DNA of 64,000 nt from an uncultured Faecalicatena sp. (GCA_948468385.1 CAOKHZ010000002.1:1-64000), one strand, 5' to 3'. Numbered from the stretch's first letter, positions 17,035 to 27,025 are shown. A program made the numbers and translations. The notes: a model not told the origin generated them from the sequence alone.

Positions 17035-18738
17035 ATGAAATTTTCAGAAATGCCTTATGAACGTCCGGATTTGGAGACGATGAAGGCGCAAATTGGCGCG
17101 CTGACGGATCAGCTTAAGAAAGCCGAAAGCTATGAGGAGGCCAAGCAGGTTTTCCTGGAGAAGGAGAAGTGGGAGAAGCATGTTGACACGCTGGGGACGT
17201 TGGCGAACGTACGGCATTCCATTGACACGCGGGACGAATTTTACGACGGGGAGATGAAGTTTTGGGATGCGACGATGCCGTTGCTTTCCGAACCCATCCA
17301 GACATGGACGAAAGCCATGCTCGAGAGTAAGTTCCGGGCGGATTTTGAGGCCGAATACGGTGATTTGATGTTTGTCAACGCGGAGATGGAACTCAAGACG
17401 TTTTCACCGGAAATCATAGCGGAGCTTCAAAAGGAGAATGAGTTGAAGACGGCTTACGAAAAGTTGCTTGCCTCGGCGCAGATTCCTTTCGAGGGAAAGA
17501 AGTACACGATTTCCCAGATCACCCCGCTGAAAAATGACGCGGATGATATGCGCAGGCTGGCGGCGTGGAAGGCGGAAGGGCAGTGGTACAAAGATCATCA
17601 GGCGGAGTTTGACGATTTGTATGACCAGTTGGTGCACGTGCGGGATGCCATGGGGCGGAAGCTGGGCTATGACGGATATACGACCCTCGGTTATTATCGG
17701 ATGAACCGTAATTGCTATACGAAGGATGACGTGGAGAAGTTCCGGGGAGCCGTCGTGAAGTACCTGGTGCCGGTCGCGGATCAGATTTATAGGGAGCAGG
17801 CGAAGAGACTGGGCAAAGAATATCCGATGAGCTTTGCCGACAACGCGCTTGCGTTCCGTTCGGGAAATCCGAAGCCATCCGGCACGCCGGAGGAGATTTT
17901 GGCTCATGGGAAGAAGTTTTATGACGAACTTTCGCCGGAGACAAGCGAGTTTTTCCGACTGATGCTGGATAACGAGCTGATGGACATTTTGTCCACGGAA
18001 GGAAAGGCGGGAGGCGGGTTCTGTACAAGCCTTTCGGAGTACGAGGTGCCGTTCATTTTTGCCAATTTCAACGGGACGCAGCATGACGTGGAAGTCATCA
18101 CCCATGAGGCCGGGCATGCCTTTGCCGGATGGCTTAATCGCGACAGGGTGCCGATGAGTTATTGCTGGCCGGGGATGGAGGCATGCGAGGTGCACTCCAT
18201 GTCCATGGAATTTTTCGCGTGGCCGTGGTCGGAAGGCTTTTTCGGGGAGGATACCCGCAAGTTTTACTATAGCCATTTGTCAGGCGCGTTGACGTTCATT
18301 CCTTATGGGACGATGGTGGACCATTTCCAACACGTCGTGTTCGAGAAGCCGGACATGACCCCGAGGGAGCGGCACGACGTCTGGAAGGAACTGCTCGGCG
18401 TTTACATGCCCTGGATGAAGCTGGACGGCGACATTCCGTTCTATAGCGAGGGAGAGGGATGGCAGCGGCAGCACCACATTTACTCCTTCCCGTTTTATTA
18501 TATTGATTATTGTCTGGCACAGACGGTGGCACTGCAGTTCTGGGCAATGATCCAGAAGGACAAGAAGGAAGCGTGGGAGCATTACATGGCTTATACCAAA
18601 CAGGGCGGCAGCCGGGTGTTCACGGAGCTCTTAAAGAACGCGGGTCTGAAAAGCCCGTTTGGGGAAGAGTGCCTGCGTGACGTGTGCGAGGCGGCCAACC
18701 AGTGGCTTTCGGAGTTTGACCTGAAGGGGATTTGTTAA
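17035..18738 (+). CDS. M3-family metallopeptidase (oligoendopeptidase F type)
   Basis: A 567-residue zinc peptidase that degrades short peptides in the cytoplasm. The zinc site is HEAGHAFAGW (about residues 351-360), with the third ligand Glu expected in the following helix (ACEVHSMSMEF). The all-helical M3 fold is consistent with the rest, and the length fits the pz-peptidase/PepF-like subgroup. ATG 17035 is selected because AAAAGGAG lies 10 nt upstream; ATG 17026 would overlap that site. Its stop overlaps the region just before the next membrane-protein gene. It probably supplies amino acids from peptides imported by the Opp system that follows. Confidence 0.9.
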   Translation: MKFSEMPYERPDLETMKAQIGALTDQLKKAESYEEAKQVFLEKEKWEKHVDTLGTLANVRHSIDTRDEFYDGEMKFWDATMPLLSEPIQTWTKAMLESKFRADFEAEYGDLMFVNAEMELKTFSPEIIAELQKENELKTAYEKLLASAQIPFEGKKYTISQITPLKNDADDMRRLAAWKAEGQWYKDHQAEFDDLYDQLVHVRDAMGRKLGYDGYTTLGYYRMNRNCYTKDDVEKFRGAVVKYLVPVADQIYREQAKRLGKEYPMSFADNALAFRSGNPKPSGTPEEILAHGKKFYDELSPETSEFFRLMLDNELMDILSTEGKAGGGFCTSLSEYEVPFIFANFNGTQHDVEVITHEAGHAFAGWLNRDRVPMSYCWPGMEACEVHSMSMEFFAWPWSEGFFGEDTRKFYYSHLSGALTFIPYGTMVDHFQHVVFEKPDMTPRERHDVWKELLGVYMPWMKLDGDIPFYSEGEGWQRQHHIYSFPFYYIDYCLAQTVALQFWAMIQKDKKEAWEHYMAYTKQGGSRVFTELLKNAGLKSPFGEECLRDVCEAANQWLSEFDLKGIC

Positions 18739-18740
18739 GA

Positions 18741-19286
18741 ATGGCCGACAAAAAGAGAAAGGGACGCAGGGCGTATCTGGATTCTTATAAGAAGAAAGAG
18801 GATGGGAGCTACGTTTATGAGGGAGATGTCTATACCTTCGTAGGCGGCATTTCGAAAGGAAACAACCTCAAAAAGGAATTGATGCGGCTCTGGATACTTT
18901 GCGGCGCGTTGCTTTGCACTTTGCTGGCGGCAGGATGCAGTACCGCGCCGGGGACGAATTCTTCCGCCTATGTCCTGCTTCCCTACGCGGCGAACCTGGT
19001 CGCATGCGTCAGCGTGTGCTGGGGGATGGGGCGGCTCGCCACGGGAGGGAACCCTTTGAAGACCCATGTATATGAGTCGACCGTGGCGCAGATTCCGGCA
19101 CGCGCCGTCCTTTGCGCCATTTGTTCCGGCGCAGTCGTCGTGGGAGAAGGAATCTACCTCTTTCAAAACGGTGTCGGGGGACGGCTTGGGGCGGTCTTTG
19201 GGTTTCTCGTGTTGGAGACCGCCGCGCTGATTCTGGCGTTGTGGGTGCGGAAGCTGGTATCGGGAATGAAATGGGAGAAATCATAA
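18741..19286 (+). CDS. Small four-helix membrane protein of unknown function
   Basis: The product is 181 residues. A basic N-terminus (MADKKRKGRRAYLDSYKKK) is followed by a short EGDVYTFVGG motif and then four hydrophobic segments (about 48-65, 75-92, 118-138 and 148-168). It has no catalytic motif, and the family is not recognised. It starts 2 nt after the M3 peptidase stop codon, with GGGGA 11 nt upstream, so it is likely cotranscribed and may be functionally linked to that peptidase. The Cys-rich membrane segments could suggest lipoprotein processing (AAGC near residue 62), but that Cys is internal and not preceded by a normal signal. Confidence 0.72.
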   Translation: MADKKRKGRRAYLDSYKKKEDGSYVYEGDVYTFVGGISKGNNLKKELMRLWILCGALLCTLLAAGCSTAPGTNSSAYVLLPYAANLVACVSVCWGMGRLATGGNPLKTHVYESTVAQIPARAVLCAICSGAVVVGEGIYLFQNGVGGRLGAVFGFLVLETAALILALWVRKLVSGMKWEKS

Positions 19287-19326
19287 CCAAAAATTTTATA
19301 ATTTGATGGAATTGTTCGGATAGAAA

Positions 19327-19355
19327 TTGACAAAATAGTAGAAGAATTGTAAAAT
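19327..19355 (+). promoter_or_regulatory. Promoter of the oligopeptide ABC operon
   Basis: TTGACA at 19327-19332, a 17-bp spacer and TAAAAT at 19350-19355 make a near-consensus housekeeping promoter. It leaves a leader of about 245 nt before the binding-protein gene. Confidence 0.75.
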
Positions 19356-19431
19356 AGAAGTCTATTGAGTCACTTAAACCGTGTAAAATTTAAGAAGAAA
19401 GTGGCACGGCATAAGCAATAACGGCAACGCG

Positions 19432-19482
19432 CGAAGGGGGATATCCCCCTTCGATATATGCAGTATAGGATACTGCATATAT
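19432..19482 (+). repeat. Two back-to-back palindromes in the opp leader
   Basis: CGAAGGGGG / CCCCCTTCG around ATAT (19432-19453) is immediately followed by a 12-bp stem with a 5-nt loop (19454-19465 / 19471-19482, sequence starting ATATATGCAGTA). Both are perfect. They lie in the 322-bp gap before the binding-protein gene, downstream of its promoter, and lack a T tract. A role in leader folding or protein binding is possible; nothing else was identified in the gap. Confidence 0.65.
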
Positions 19483-19608
19483 AAAACTTCTGGTTGCGGC
19501 GAATCGCGGGGCGTTGAAAATGCGGATTGCGACAAGGACAAGCAGGGCGGAGCGGGTCATATACGCTTATTATTAAACAAGGCTCAAGGAAAAGGAGGAG
19601 AATTAAAA

Positions 19609-21867
19609 ATGAAAAAATGGAAACGATTGCTGGCTGTGGCAATAGCGCTGGCAATGTGCTGCGGCATGCTTGCGGCTTGCGGCGGCAAAGGTAACGATGA
19701 CAAGAAAGGTTCCGACGAGGCGGAGGGCGGCGAGGCGAAAGACACGATCGTGGCATCCATCGGAGACGGCTTGGAGGGAAAGTTTTCTCCGTTCTTCGCG
19801 GCAAGCGGGGATGACATGGACATTGTTGACTTGACGTCATTGTACATGATGTACGTGGATCGTGTTTCCAATCCGGTTTTGAACGGTATCGAGGGCGAGA
19901 CGCGTTCTTACAACGGCACGGATTATACCTACACGGGTCCCGCGGACATTACCGTGACGGAGAACGAGGATGGCACGGTGTACTATGATTTCAAGATGCG
20001 CGAGGACTTGAAGTTCTCAGACGGCACCCCGATTGACATAGATGACTATATTTTCTCGTTGTATGTATTTTTGGATCCGACGTATGACGGTTCTACCACG
20101 ATGTACTCTACCCCGATTCAGGGAATGGAAGCGTACAGAAGCGGTATGGAGACGTTGTACAAGCTGCTTGTTGCGGCAGGACGTGACAACACGGATTTCA
20201 CGTATTGGGACGAGGAGACGCAGAAGGCGTTCTGGGAGGATCTTGACACGGTGGCAGGTCCGGCATTTGCCCAGAGCATCATTGATTACTGCATCAGCGC
20301 GGGATATGCTGAGGAAGGCGACATCAAGGCGGCATCCGGCGCATGGGGATACGAGGCAGAGTCCGCAGAAGAGATGTACCAGTTGATGTGTGAAACTTAT
20401 GAAGGAGATTTGCTTGCAATGTCTGATGCCGAGGCGGCCAGCAGCAGTTTGTTCTCCTATATGAAAGATTATGACAAGTATGCCATCGGTGTGCAGACCG
20501 GTGACTCGGCAGCCAACATCTCCGGTATTCAGCGTACGGGTGACTACAGTCTGCGTATCGTGGCAGATTCTCTGGACGCGACGATGATTTACCAGTTTAA
20601 TACCCCGATTGCCCCGCTTCATTATTATGGCGACGAGGAGCAGTATGATTATGACAACAACAAGTTCGGTTTTCCGAAGGGAGATTTGTCCATCATTCGT
20701 GAGAAGACCACGACTCCGTTGGGAGCAGGGCCGTACACGTTTAAAGAGTATTCCAACAGGGTTGTTTATTTGGAGGCAAATCCGGAATATTACAAGGGAT
20801 TGGCAAAGACGAAGCATTTGAACTTTAGAGAGACGTCCGAGGCCGACATGATCAATGGTATGGAGACGGGAATTTTGGATATCGCCTCCCCGTCCTATTC
20901 ATCCGAGGTTACGAAGCAGATTGCGGAAATCAATGGTTCTGATGATATGGACGGTTCCGTCATCACCACGAAGTTGATTGACTATAGAGGATATGGTTAT
21001 ATTGGTATCGCGTCTGGCAATGTAAACGTGGGCGGAGAGCCGAATTCTGACGCTTCCAGGAACCTGCGTAAGGCGATTGCCACGGTCATCTCCGCTTATC
21101 GTGACGAAGGTATTGACTCGTACTATGGAGAGACTGCAGACGTAATCAACTATCCGATATCCAATACGTCCTGGGCGGCGCCGCAGGTGACGGACGATGG
21201 TTATGCGGTGGCGTACTCCGTGGACGTGGATGGTAATCCGATTTATACTTCTGATATGAAGGCGGAGGACAAGTACGCTGCAGCGAAGCAGGCGGCTTTG
21301 GGATTCTTCGAGGCGGCTGGCTACACCGTGGCAGACGGGAAACTGACGGCGGCACCGGAGGGCGCGAAGCTTGAGTATACCGTAAACATCGGCGGCGGCG
21401 GACAGGGAGACCACCCGACGTTCCTGATTTTGAAGAATGCGGCGGACGCTTTTGCAGAGATTGGCTTTACCCTTACCGTAAATGATATGGCAAGCCAGGA
21501 TGAGTTGTTTGCATCTTACCAGTCATTCGAGGCTGAATTGTGGTGTGCGGCATGGCAGGCAAGTGCCGACCCGGATATGTACCAGTTGTATCACAGCGCA
21601 GGTTCCACGAATTACTACCAGATTGATGACGCGGACTTGGACGACCTGATTATGAAGGCTCGCCAGTCAACCGACCAGTCCTACCGCAAGGGTCTTTACA
21701 TGGCGGCGATGGAAATCATCATGGACTGGGGCGTGGAGATTCCGGTATATCAGCGTTCCGAGGCTTACATCGTTTCTACAGAGCGCGTGGATATTTCTTC
21801 CTTGCCGACAGACATGACTCCGTATTGGAGCTGGAAGAGCGAGGCTGAGAACCTTGTAGCGAAATAA
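19609..21867 (+). CDS. Oligopeptide-type ABC transporter substrate-binding lipoprotein
   Basis: A 752-residue solute-binding protein of family 5 (Opp/Dpp type), anchored outside the membrane. Residues 1-25 form a lipoprotein signal with the lipobox LAAC (Cys about 24), followed by a charged linker. Family features include the [15 protein letters not shown] segment (about 131-145) and [12 protein letters not shown] near residue 370. At 752 residues it is longer than the usual 530-560, with extra sequence in residues about 165-270. AAGGAGGAG precedes the ATG. It is the first gene of the operon and is separated from the permeases by a hairpin, which should make it the most abundant component. 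Peptides are the likely ligand, but family 5 proteins also bind sugars and nickel. Confidence 0.9.
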   Translation: MKKWKRLLAVAIALAMCCGMLAACGGKGNDDKKGSDEAEGGEAKDTIVASIGDGLEGKFSPFFAASGDDMDIVDLTSLYMMYVDRVSNPVLNGIEGETRSYNGTDYTYTGPADITVTENEDGTVYYDFKMREDLKFSDGTPIDIDDYIFSLYVFLDPTYDGSTTMYSTPIQGMEAYRSGMETLYKLLVAAGRDNTDFTYWDEETQKAFWEDLDTVAGPAFAQSIIDYCISAGYAEEGDIKAASGAWGYEAESAEEMYQLMCETYEGDLLAMSDAEAASSSLFSYMKDYDKYAIGVQTGDSAANISGIQRTGDYSLRIVADSLDATMIYQFNTPIAPLHYYGDEEQYDYDNNKFGFPKGDLSIIREKTTTPLGAGPYTFKEYSNRVVYLEANPEYYKGLAKTKHLNFRETSEADMINGMETGILDIASPSYSSEVTKQIAEINGSDDMDGSVITTKLIDYRGYGYIGIASGNVNVGGEPNSDASRNLRKAIATVISAYRDEGIDSYYGETADVINYPISNTSWAAPQVTDDGYAVAYSVDVDGNPIYTSDMKAEDKYAAAKQAALGFFEAAGYTVADGKLTAAPEGAKLEYTVNIGGGGQGDHPTFLILKNAADAFAEIGFTLTVNDMASQDELFASYQSFEAELWCAAWQASADPDMYQLYHSAGSTNYYQIDDADLDDLIMKARQSTDQSYRKGLYMAAMEIIMDWGVEIPVYQRSEAYIVSTERVDISSLPTDMTPYWSWKSEAENLVAK

Positions 21868-21945
21868 GATTGGGAGTAAATAAAACAATCTGAAGCGGCA
21901 TCCTTACCGTGCATGACAGCCAAGTCGTGTACGTGGGACGCCTTG

Positions 21946-21988
21946 AAGGAGGAACCGCTCCCTTAATGAGGCGGTTCCTTCTTGTTTT
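21946..21988 (+). terminator. Terminator or attenuating hairpin after the binding-protein gene
   Basis: The 13-bp stem 21946-21958 / 21971-21983 (one G-U pair) is followed by GTTTTCAT. It lies 78 nt after the stop in the 367-bp gap before oppB. Partial termination here would keep the binding protein in excess over the membrane components. Confidence 0.8.
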
Positions 21989-22134
21989 CATATTATGGAA
22001 GTCTTGGTTCTTTATAAAGCTTTATTTCCGCGGGCAACGAGCCGGGCGGGCATGCTTGCATGCACATTTGGCGGTTGCCGCGAAGGTGAATACCCCGTAG
22101 TTTGTTGCAAATTCAAGCTGTGATGCCTTGTAGT

Positions 22135-22164
22135 TTGTCAAGGAGTATTCACTTGCTTTATTAT
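22135..22164 (+). promoter_or_regulatory. Possible second promoter before oppB
   Basis: TTGTCA (22135-22140), an 18-bp spacer and TATTAT (22159-22164) could start a transcript for the permease and ATPase genes. The motif GTAGTTTGT occurs twice just upstream, about 35 bp apart. Evidence is weak. Confidence 0.35.
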
Positions 22165-22234
22165 TGTAAAGCGTAGAAATGTAAAGTGGAAAAGGAAGAA
22201 AGTTCAAAAAACCACGGAGAGGAATGATGTCTGC

Positions 22235-23224
22235 ATGCGAAAATATATTATAAAGAGGCTGCTTTTGTCAGTTATGATTTTGTTTTGCGTTTCCTTTATT
22301 ATTTATACCATACTGCGATGTTTGCCGTCCTCCTATGTAGAGCATACGGCCATCCAGTTATCCCAGGCACCCGGCGCGAAGCCATATGAGGAGTGGCTGG
22401 AACAGTTGAATGCGTCCTATGGGATGGACAAAGGAATATTGCCGGGCTATTTGACCTGGTTGTCCGGCGCGGTACGGGGACAGTTTGGCGACAGTTGGAA
22501 ATATACGGTGCCCGTATTGGAGAAGTTTAATGAAGTCATTTGGCTTTCGTTTATCATGGGGGCGATTGCCTTTATTTTGGAGTTGATTATCGCAATCCCG
22601 TTAGGAGTGATTGCGGCCACGAAACAGTATTCACGCACCGACTATGCGGTAACGGCCGGTGCCTTGGTAGGTATTTCCCTGCCAACGTTCTTTTTTGCCA
22701 CGATTTTGAAATTGATATTTTCAGTGAATTTGGGATGGTTCGACCTCTATGGCCTTGTGGGGCGTGATTATGCCAAATTGGATGCCATGGGGCGGCTTCT
22801 CGACATGGGCAACCACTTAGTTCTGCCGATTGCCACCCTGGTCATCGTCTCGGTCGGTTCACTGATGAGATATACGCGTACCAACATGCTGGAGGTGCTG
22901 AATGCCGATTATATCCGTACGGCGCGCGCCAAGGGACTTTCGGAGAAGAAAGTCATTTACCAGCATGCGTTCCGCAACACGTTGATTCCGCTGGTGACGA
23001 TTATTGGCGGTTCCCTGCCGGGATTGTTCTCCGGCGCTCTGATTACGGAAACATTGTTCATGATACCAGGTATCGGCTACACGTCGTATGAAGCCATGCG
23101 AATCGGCGACATTCCATTCTCCATGTTCTATATGACGTTTTTGGCGGTTTTGACATTGGCCAGCAACTTGATTTCAGACATCATGTACGCCGTGGTTGAC
23201 CCACGCGTGCGAATTGCGGATTAG
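22235..23224 (+). CDS. Oligopeptide-type ABC permease, OppB/DppB family
   Basis: A 329-residue inner-membrane permease with six predicted helices. The N-terminus (KRLLLSVMILFCVSFIIYTILR) and the cytoplasmic EAA-like loop (DYIRTARAKGLSEKKVIYQHAFRNTLIP, about 229-256) are standard for the OppB group; this loop contacts the ATPase subunits. The start is an ATG with GAGAGGAATG nearby. It is followed after 17 nt by the second permease gene. Together they should form the translocation pore. Confidence 0.93.
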   Translation: MRKYIIKRLLLSVMILFCVSFIIYTILRCLPSSYVEHTAIQLSQAPGAKPYEEWLEQLNASYGMDKGILPGYLTWLSGAVRGQFGDSWKYTVPVLEKFNEVIWLSFIMGAIAFILELIIAIPLGVIAATKQYSRTDYAVTAGALVGISLPTFFFATILKLIFSVNLGWFDLYGLVGRDYAKLDAMGRLLDMGNHLVLPIATLVIVSVGSLMRYTRTNMLEVLNADYIRTARAKGLSEKKVIYQHAFRNTLIPLVTIIGGSLPGLFSGALITETLFMIPGIGYTSYEAMRIGDIPFSMFYMTFLAVLTLASNLISDIMYAVVDPRVRIAD

Positions 23225-23241
23225 GGAAGGAGGAGACGGTG

Positions 23242-24789
23242 ATGGAAGAAAATAAGCAAAATATGCAAGAACAAAATGAACAAGAAAAAGAACCGTATTC
23301 CTTAAATGATGACCGACGGGTCAAGGTACTTTCCCCAAACGCGATGGTGTTGCAGCGATTTTTCCGTAACCGCTTGGCGGTATTGGGACTGATTATGTTG
23401 CTTGTGATGTTTGTCTTTTCCTTTATCGGGGGAGTGATAAGCCCGTATCGGGAGGATGAGCAGTTTTATCGTTACGAGGATCAGATGAAGGAGTATGTCG
23501 GGGTCGTACGTAATAATGATTTTCGTTATACGGCGGCGGATGGACAGAAGTTTGACACAATCCTGCAGGCAGAGTTTCAGTTGGCCGTCAATAATGAGCG
23601 GGATAGCTTTGAGTATAAAGGGACGACTTACGAGGTCTTGGAAGAAGGAGAGGATCTTTACTCGATTTCCGCGGACGGCACGATGCTGGCGATAGCGGCC
23701 AAGGATATTGTAAATGCCGAGGGAGCGGAGGTTTCTTTTGACGTGAAATATGGTGCCTTGAAGGCGTATACGAATGAAGAGGAATCATTTACGGCAAATG
23801 GGAAAGAATATGAGTTGGACGAAGAAGGAAACATTTTGGACGGTGAGACGGTACTGGGGTATGTCAGCCGGTTCGTGGTGTCATCCGAGAGTGCCGACGT
23901 GGTTCCGAGCCGTGTGTTCAAGGAAGAACTGGAAACGGTAATTGATAATGACGAGACGGAATTTACGTTTGTCGATGAGGACGGCGTGGAAAATTCCTAC
24001 AAGATTTCCTATGATGCCACTACGATGACGTGGTCGGTGAAACAAGGAAGGGAAACTTACGTTTATGACAGTTATGCAAAGCCGAACAAGGAGCATTGGC
24101 TAGGGACGGATTCGAACGGCATGGACATGTTGACGCGTCTGATGTATGGCGGCCGGGTGTCTTTGATTATCGGCTTCATCGTCGTGATCATCGAAACGGT
24201 GTTGGGCGTAATCTTGGGCGGATTGGCCGGATATTTTGGCAAATGGGTGGACATGCTGATTATGCGTATCGTGGATATCTTTTACTGTATTCCGTCGTTG
24301 CCGTTGATTATCATTCTCGGTGCGGCGATGGACGCGGCCAAGGTGGATCCTTCGATTCGAATGTTGTATTTGATGTTGATTTTGGGATTCCTTGGATGGC
24401 CCGCGATTGCCCGTCTGGTACGCGGACAGATTTTGTCCTTGCGCGAGCAGGAATTCATGACGGCCACGGAGGCCTGCGGAATTCGTGTGAGCAGAAGGAT
24501 TTTTAAGCACTTGATTCCGAACGTCATCCCGCAGTTGATTGTGACCTGCACGATGAGCCTTGGTTCTACCATCATCATGGAGGCGACCTTGTCGTTCCTT
24601 GGCATGGGTGTAAAATTCCCGTTTGCTTCGTGGGGAAATATTATCACGGATGTCAACAGTGCTTATGTAATGACCCATTATTGGTTTGTATGGATTCCCG
24701 CCGGTATTTGTCTCTTGATTGCCGTTTTGGGATTCAACTTCGTGGGCGACGGTCTGCGCGATGCGTTTGACCCGAAGATGAAACGGTAA
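23242..24789 (+). CDS. Oligopeptide-type ABC permease, OppC/DppC family, with a large inserted external domain
   Basis: A 515-residue permease. After a charged N-terminus and the first helix (about 42-62) there is an extra segment of about 190-210 residues (about 70-275). The core then resumes with HWLGTDSNGMDMLTRLMYGG and the EAA-type loop (TATEACGIRVSRRIFKHLIPN, about 410). Ordinary OppC proteins have only 30-40 residues between these points. The insert is rich in Glu, Asp and Tyr with repeated FEYKGTTYEVL- and FTANGKEYELDE-like strands, so it is probably a beta-rich extracytoplasmic domain that meets the binding protein. ATG 23242 follows GGAAGGAGGA. The family is certain; the insert's role is not. 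Confidence 0.91.
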   Translation: MEENKQNMQEQNEQEKEPYSLNDDRRVKVLSPNAMVLQRFFRNRLAVLGLIMLLVMFVFSFIGGVISPYREDEQFYRYEDQMKEYVGVVRNNDFRYTAADGQKFDTILQAEFQLAVNNERDSFEYKGTTYEVLEEGEDLYSISADGTMLAIAAKDIVNAEGAEVSFDVKYGALKAYTNEEESFTANGKEYELDEEGNILDGETVLGYVSRFVVSSESADVVPSRVFKEELETVIDNDETEFTFVDEDGVENSYKISYDATTMTWSVKQGRETYVYDSYAKPNKEHWLGTDSNGMDMLTRLMYGGRVSLIIGFIVVIIETVLGVILGGLAGYFGKWVDMLIMRIVDIFYCIPSLPLIIILGAAMDAAKVDPSIRMLYLMLILGFLGWPAIARLVRGQILSLREQEFMTATEACGIRVSRRIFKHLIPNVIPQLIVTCTMSLGSTIIMEATLSFLGMGVKFPFASWGNIITDVNSAYVMTHYWFVWIPAGICLLIAVLGFNFVGDGLRDAFDPKMKR

Positions 24790-24804
24790 GGGAGGATGAG
24801 AATT

Positions 24805-25953
24805 ATGGCAAAGAAAAAGGCGGAAGGATATCTTTCCAGAAAAGAATCCCGGGAGATTACAAAGAAAAATCGTAAGATTACCAATGAGTTGGAGAAAAAG
24901 CGGAAACGCAAGAACGTGCCGGAGTCGGAATACTTGACTAAGATGCATGATGAAAGAAATTCGGTTGAGTTTGATAACCTGCACACGTATTTCTTCACGG
25001 ATGCCGGAACGGTAAAGAGCGTGGACGGCGTGTCATTCGAGGTGCCGATTGGCAAGACGGTCGGCATCGTGGGTGAGTCGGGATGCGGCAAGTCCGTTAC
25101 CAGTTTGTCACTGATGCAGCTCGTACAGCGTCCGCAAGGCCAGGTCGTGGAGGGCGAGATTCGTCTCAACATGGGAGACCGCGCTTACGATGTGACAAAG
25201 ATGCCGCAGGAGAAGATGCAAAACATCCGGGGAAACTATGTTTCCATGATTTTCCAGGAGCCGATGACCAGCCTGAATCCGGTGTTCCGTATCGGCCGCC
25301 AGGTGGATGAGGTCATCGGACTGCATGACGGGGAAGGCAAGAGCAAGGAAGAGATAAAGGCGCGTACGATAGAACTTTTGGAGATGGTCGGCATTGCCAA
25401 CAGCGAGGGCGTGTATTCAATGTTCCCGCACGAATTGTCGGGCGGCATGCGCCAGCGTGTCATGATTGCCATGGCCTTGGCATGCAATCCGAGGGTGATT
25501 ATCGCCGACGAGCCGACGACGGCCTTGGATGTGACGATTCAGGCACAGATTCTTGACTTGTTGCGTCAGTTGAAGGACAAAATTAATTCCTCCATCATGC
25601 TGATCACGCACGACTTGGGCGTGATTGCGGAGATGGCGGATTACGTGGTGGTCATGTACGCCGGAAGAGTGGTGGAAAAGGGCACGGCGGAAGATATTTT
25701 CGAGCATCCGTCCCATCCGTACACGATCGGATTGATGGCGTCAAAGCCGGTGGTCGGCCGTCAGGTGGACAAGCTCTACTCCATTCCAGGCAAGGTGCCA
25801 AACCCGATTAACATGCCGGATTATTGTTATTTCAAAGATCGCTGCGAGATGTGCGTGGAGAATTGCAACGGCGAGTACCCGCCGGAAATCAACCTATCAG
25901 AAACACACAAGGTGAGTTGCTATAAGTATTGCGGAAAGAAGGAGGGAGAGTAA
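24805..25953 (+). CDS. Oligopeptide-type ABC ATPase, OppD/DppD family
   Basis: A 382-residue cytoplasmic ATPase. Walker A is GESGCGKSVTS (about 92-102), the signature is LSGGMRQR (about 211), Walker B is IIADEPTTALD (about 233) and the switch His is in ITHDLG. The C-terminal family extension contains a four-cysteine cluster (CYFKDRCEMCVENC, about 341-354) seen in this group. A long Lys/Arg-rich N-terminal extension (about 1-50, KKKAEGYLSRKESREITKKN) is unusual and may interact with the membrane or RNA; it contains no known motif. GGAGG lies 9 nt before ATG 24805. The stop overlaps the next start by 1 nt. Confidence 0.94.
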   Translation: MAKKKAEGYLSRKESREITKKNRKITNELEKKRKRKNVPESEYLTKMHDERNSVEFDNLHTYFFTDAGTVKSVDGVSFEVPIGKTVGIVGESGCGKSVTSLSLMQLVQRPQGQVVEGEIRLNMGDRAYDVTKMPQEKMQNIRGNYVSMIFQEPMTSLNPVFRIGRQVDEVIGLHDGEGKSKEEIKARTIELLEMVGIANSEGVYSMFPHELSGGMRQRVMIAMALACNPRVIIADEPTTALDVTIQAQILDLLRQLKDKINSSIMLITHDLGVIAEMADYVVVMYAGRVVEKGTAEDIFEHPSHPYTIGLMASKPVVGRQVDKLYSIPGKVPNPINMPDYCYFKDRCEMCVENCNGEYPPEINLSETHKVSCYKYCGKKEGE

Positions 25954-26978
25954 TGGGCGATTCAAAAGAAATCAAGCAAGAGAACCAGAAACCCTTGGTC
26001 TATGATCCGCAATACATTTTGATGGTCAGGGATTTGAAGAAGTATTTTGCCATCAAGGGTGGCATGGTTTCTCACGTTGTGGGTCATGTGAAAGCGGTGG
26101 ACGGCGTTACGTTCAATTTGAGGCGGGGAACCACGATGGGTCTGGTAGGGGAGTCCGGTTGCGGAAAGACGACGACCGGGCGCACGATTTTACGTTTGGC
26201 CGGGGAGAAGACCGGTGGCGACGTGTTGTTTAACGGCAAGGAAGTCTATGACCTGACAAATAAGGAGATGCGCGCGATGCGCACCAAGATGCAGATTATT
26301 TTCCAGGACCCGTTTTCCAGCCTTTCCCCGCGTCTGCCCGTTGGCGAGATTATCGGCGAGGCGGTGCGCGAGCATGGATTGGTGCCGAAGGCGGAGTTTG
26401 ACGATTACATCGACAAGGTAATGGACAACTGTGGTTTACAGCCGTTCCACAAGGACCGTTACCCACATGAGTTTTCTGGCGGACAGCGCCAGCGTATTTG
26501 TATCGCCAGGGCGTTGGCTTTAAATCCGGAGTTTATCGTCTGTGACGAGCCGGTATCGGCCTTGGACGTGTCGATTCAGGCGCAGATTATCAACTTGTTA
26601 AACGATTTGCAGGAGAAGTACAAGCTGACTTATTTGTTCATTTCCCATGACTTGTCGGTAGTAGAGCATATCTCGGACACGGTTGGCGTCATGTATTTAG
26701 GAAACCTGGTGGAGTATGGCGAGACGGAGGATATTTTCAAGAATCCTCTGCATCCGTATACGAAAGCCTTGTTCTCGGCGATTCCGATTCCGGATCCGAA
26801 GGCGAAGATGAACCGTATCGTATTGGAGGGTTCCATCCCGTCGCCGGCCAATCCGCCTAAGGGATGTAAGTTCCACACCCGTTGCGCGCAGTGCATGGAG
26901 CGTTGTAAGACGGAGGCACCGGTGCAGAAGGAAGTGGAGCCGGGACATTACGTGGTGTGTCATTTGTATGACGAATAG
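25953..26978 (+). CDS. Oligopeptide-type ABC ATPase, OppF/DppF family
   Basis: A 341-residue ATPase, the second nucleotide-binding subunit. Walker A is GESGCGKTTTGR (about 70-81), the signature is FSGGQRQR (about 177), Walker B is FIVCDEPVSALD and the C-terminal region has HTRCAQCMERC. The start ATG overlaps the OppD stop (TAATG) with GGAGGGAGAG upstream, so translation is coupled. It closes the five-gene transporter; a perfect hairpin follows 48 nt later. Confidence 0.94.
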   Translation: MGDSKEIKQENQKPLVYDPQYILMVRDLKKYFAIKGGMVSHVVGHVKAVDGVTFNLRRGTTMGLVGESGCGKTTTGRTILRLAGEKTGGDVLFNGKEVYDLTNKEMRAMRTKMQIIFQDPFSSLSPRLPVGEIIGEAVREHGLVPKAEFDDYIDKVMDNCGLQPFHKDRYPHEFSGGQRQRICIARALALNPEFIVCDEPVSALDVSIQAQIINLLNDLQEKYKLTYLFISHDLSVVEHISDTVGVMYLGNLVEYGETEDIFKNPLHPYTKALFSAIPIPDPKAKMNRIVLEGSIPSPANPPKGCKFHTRCAQCMERCKTEAPVQKEVEPGHYVVCHLYDE

Positions 26979-27025
26979 TTTGTGGCTGTGGGGTAGGTCA
27001 GCCGTGAAAAGTGATGATTATTCGA

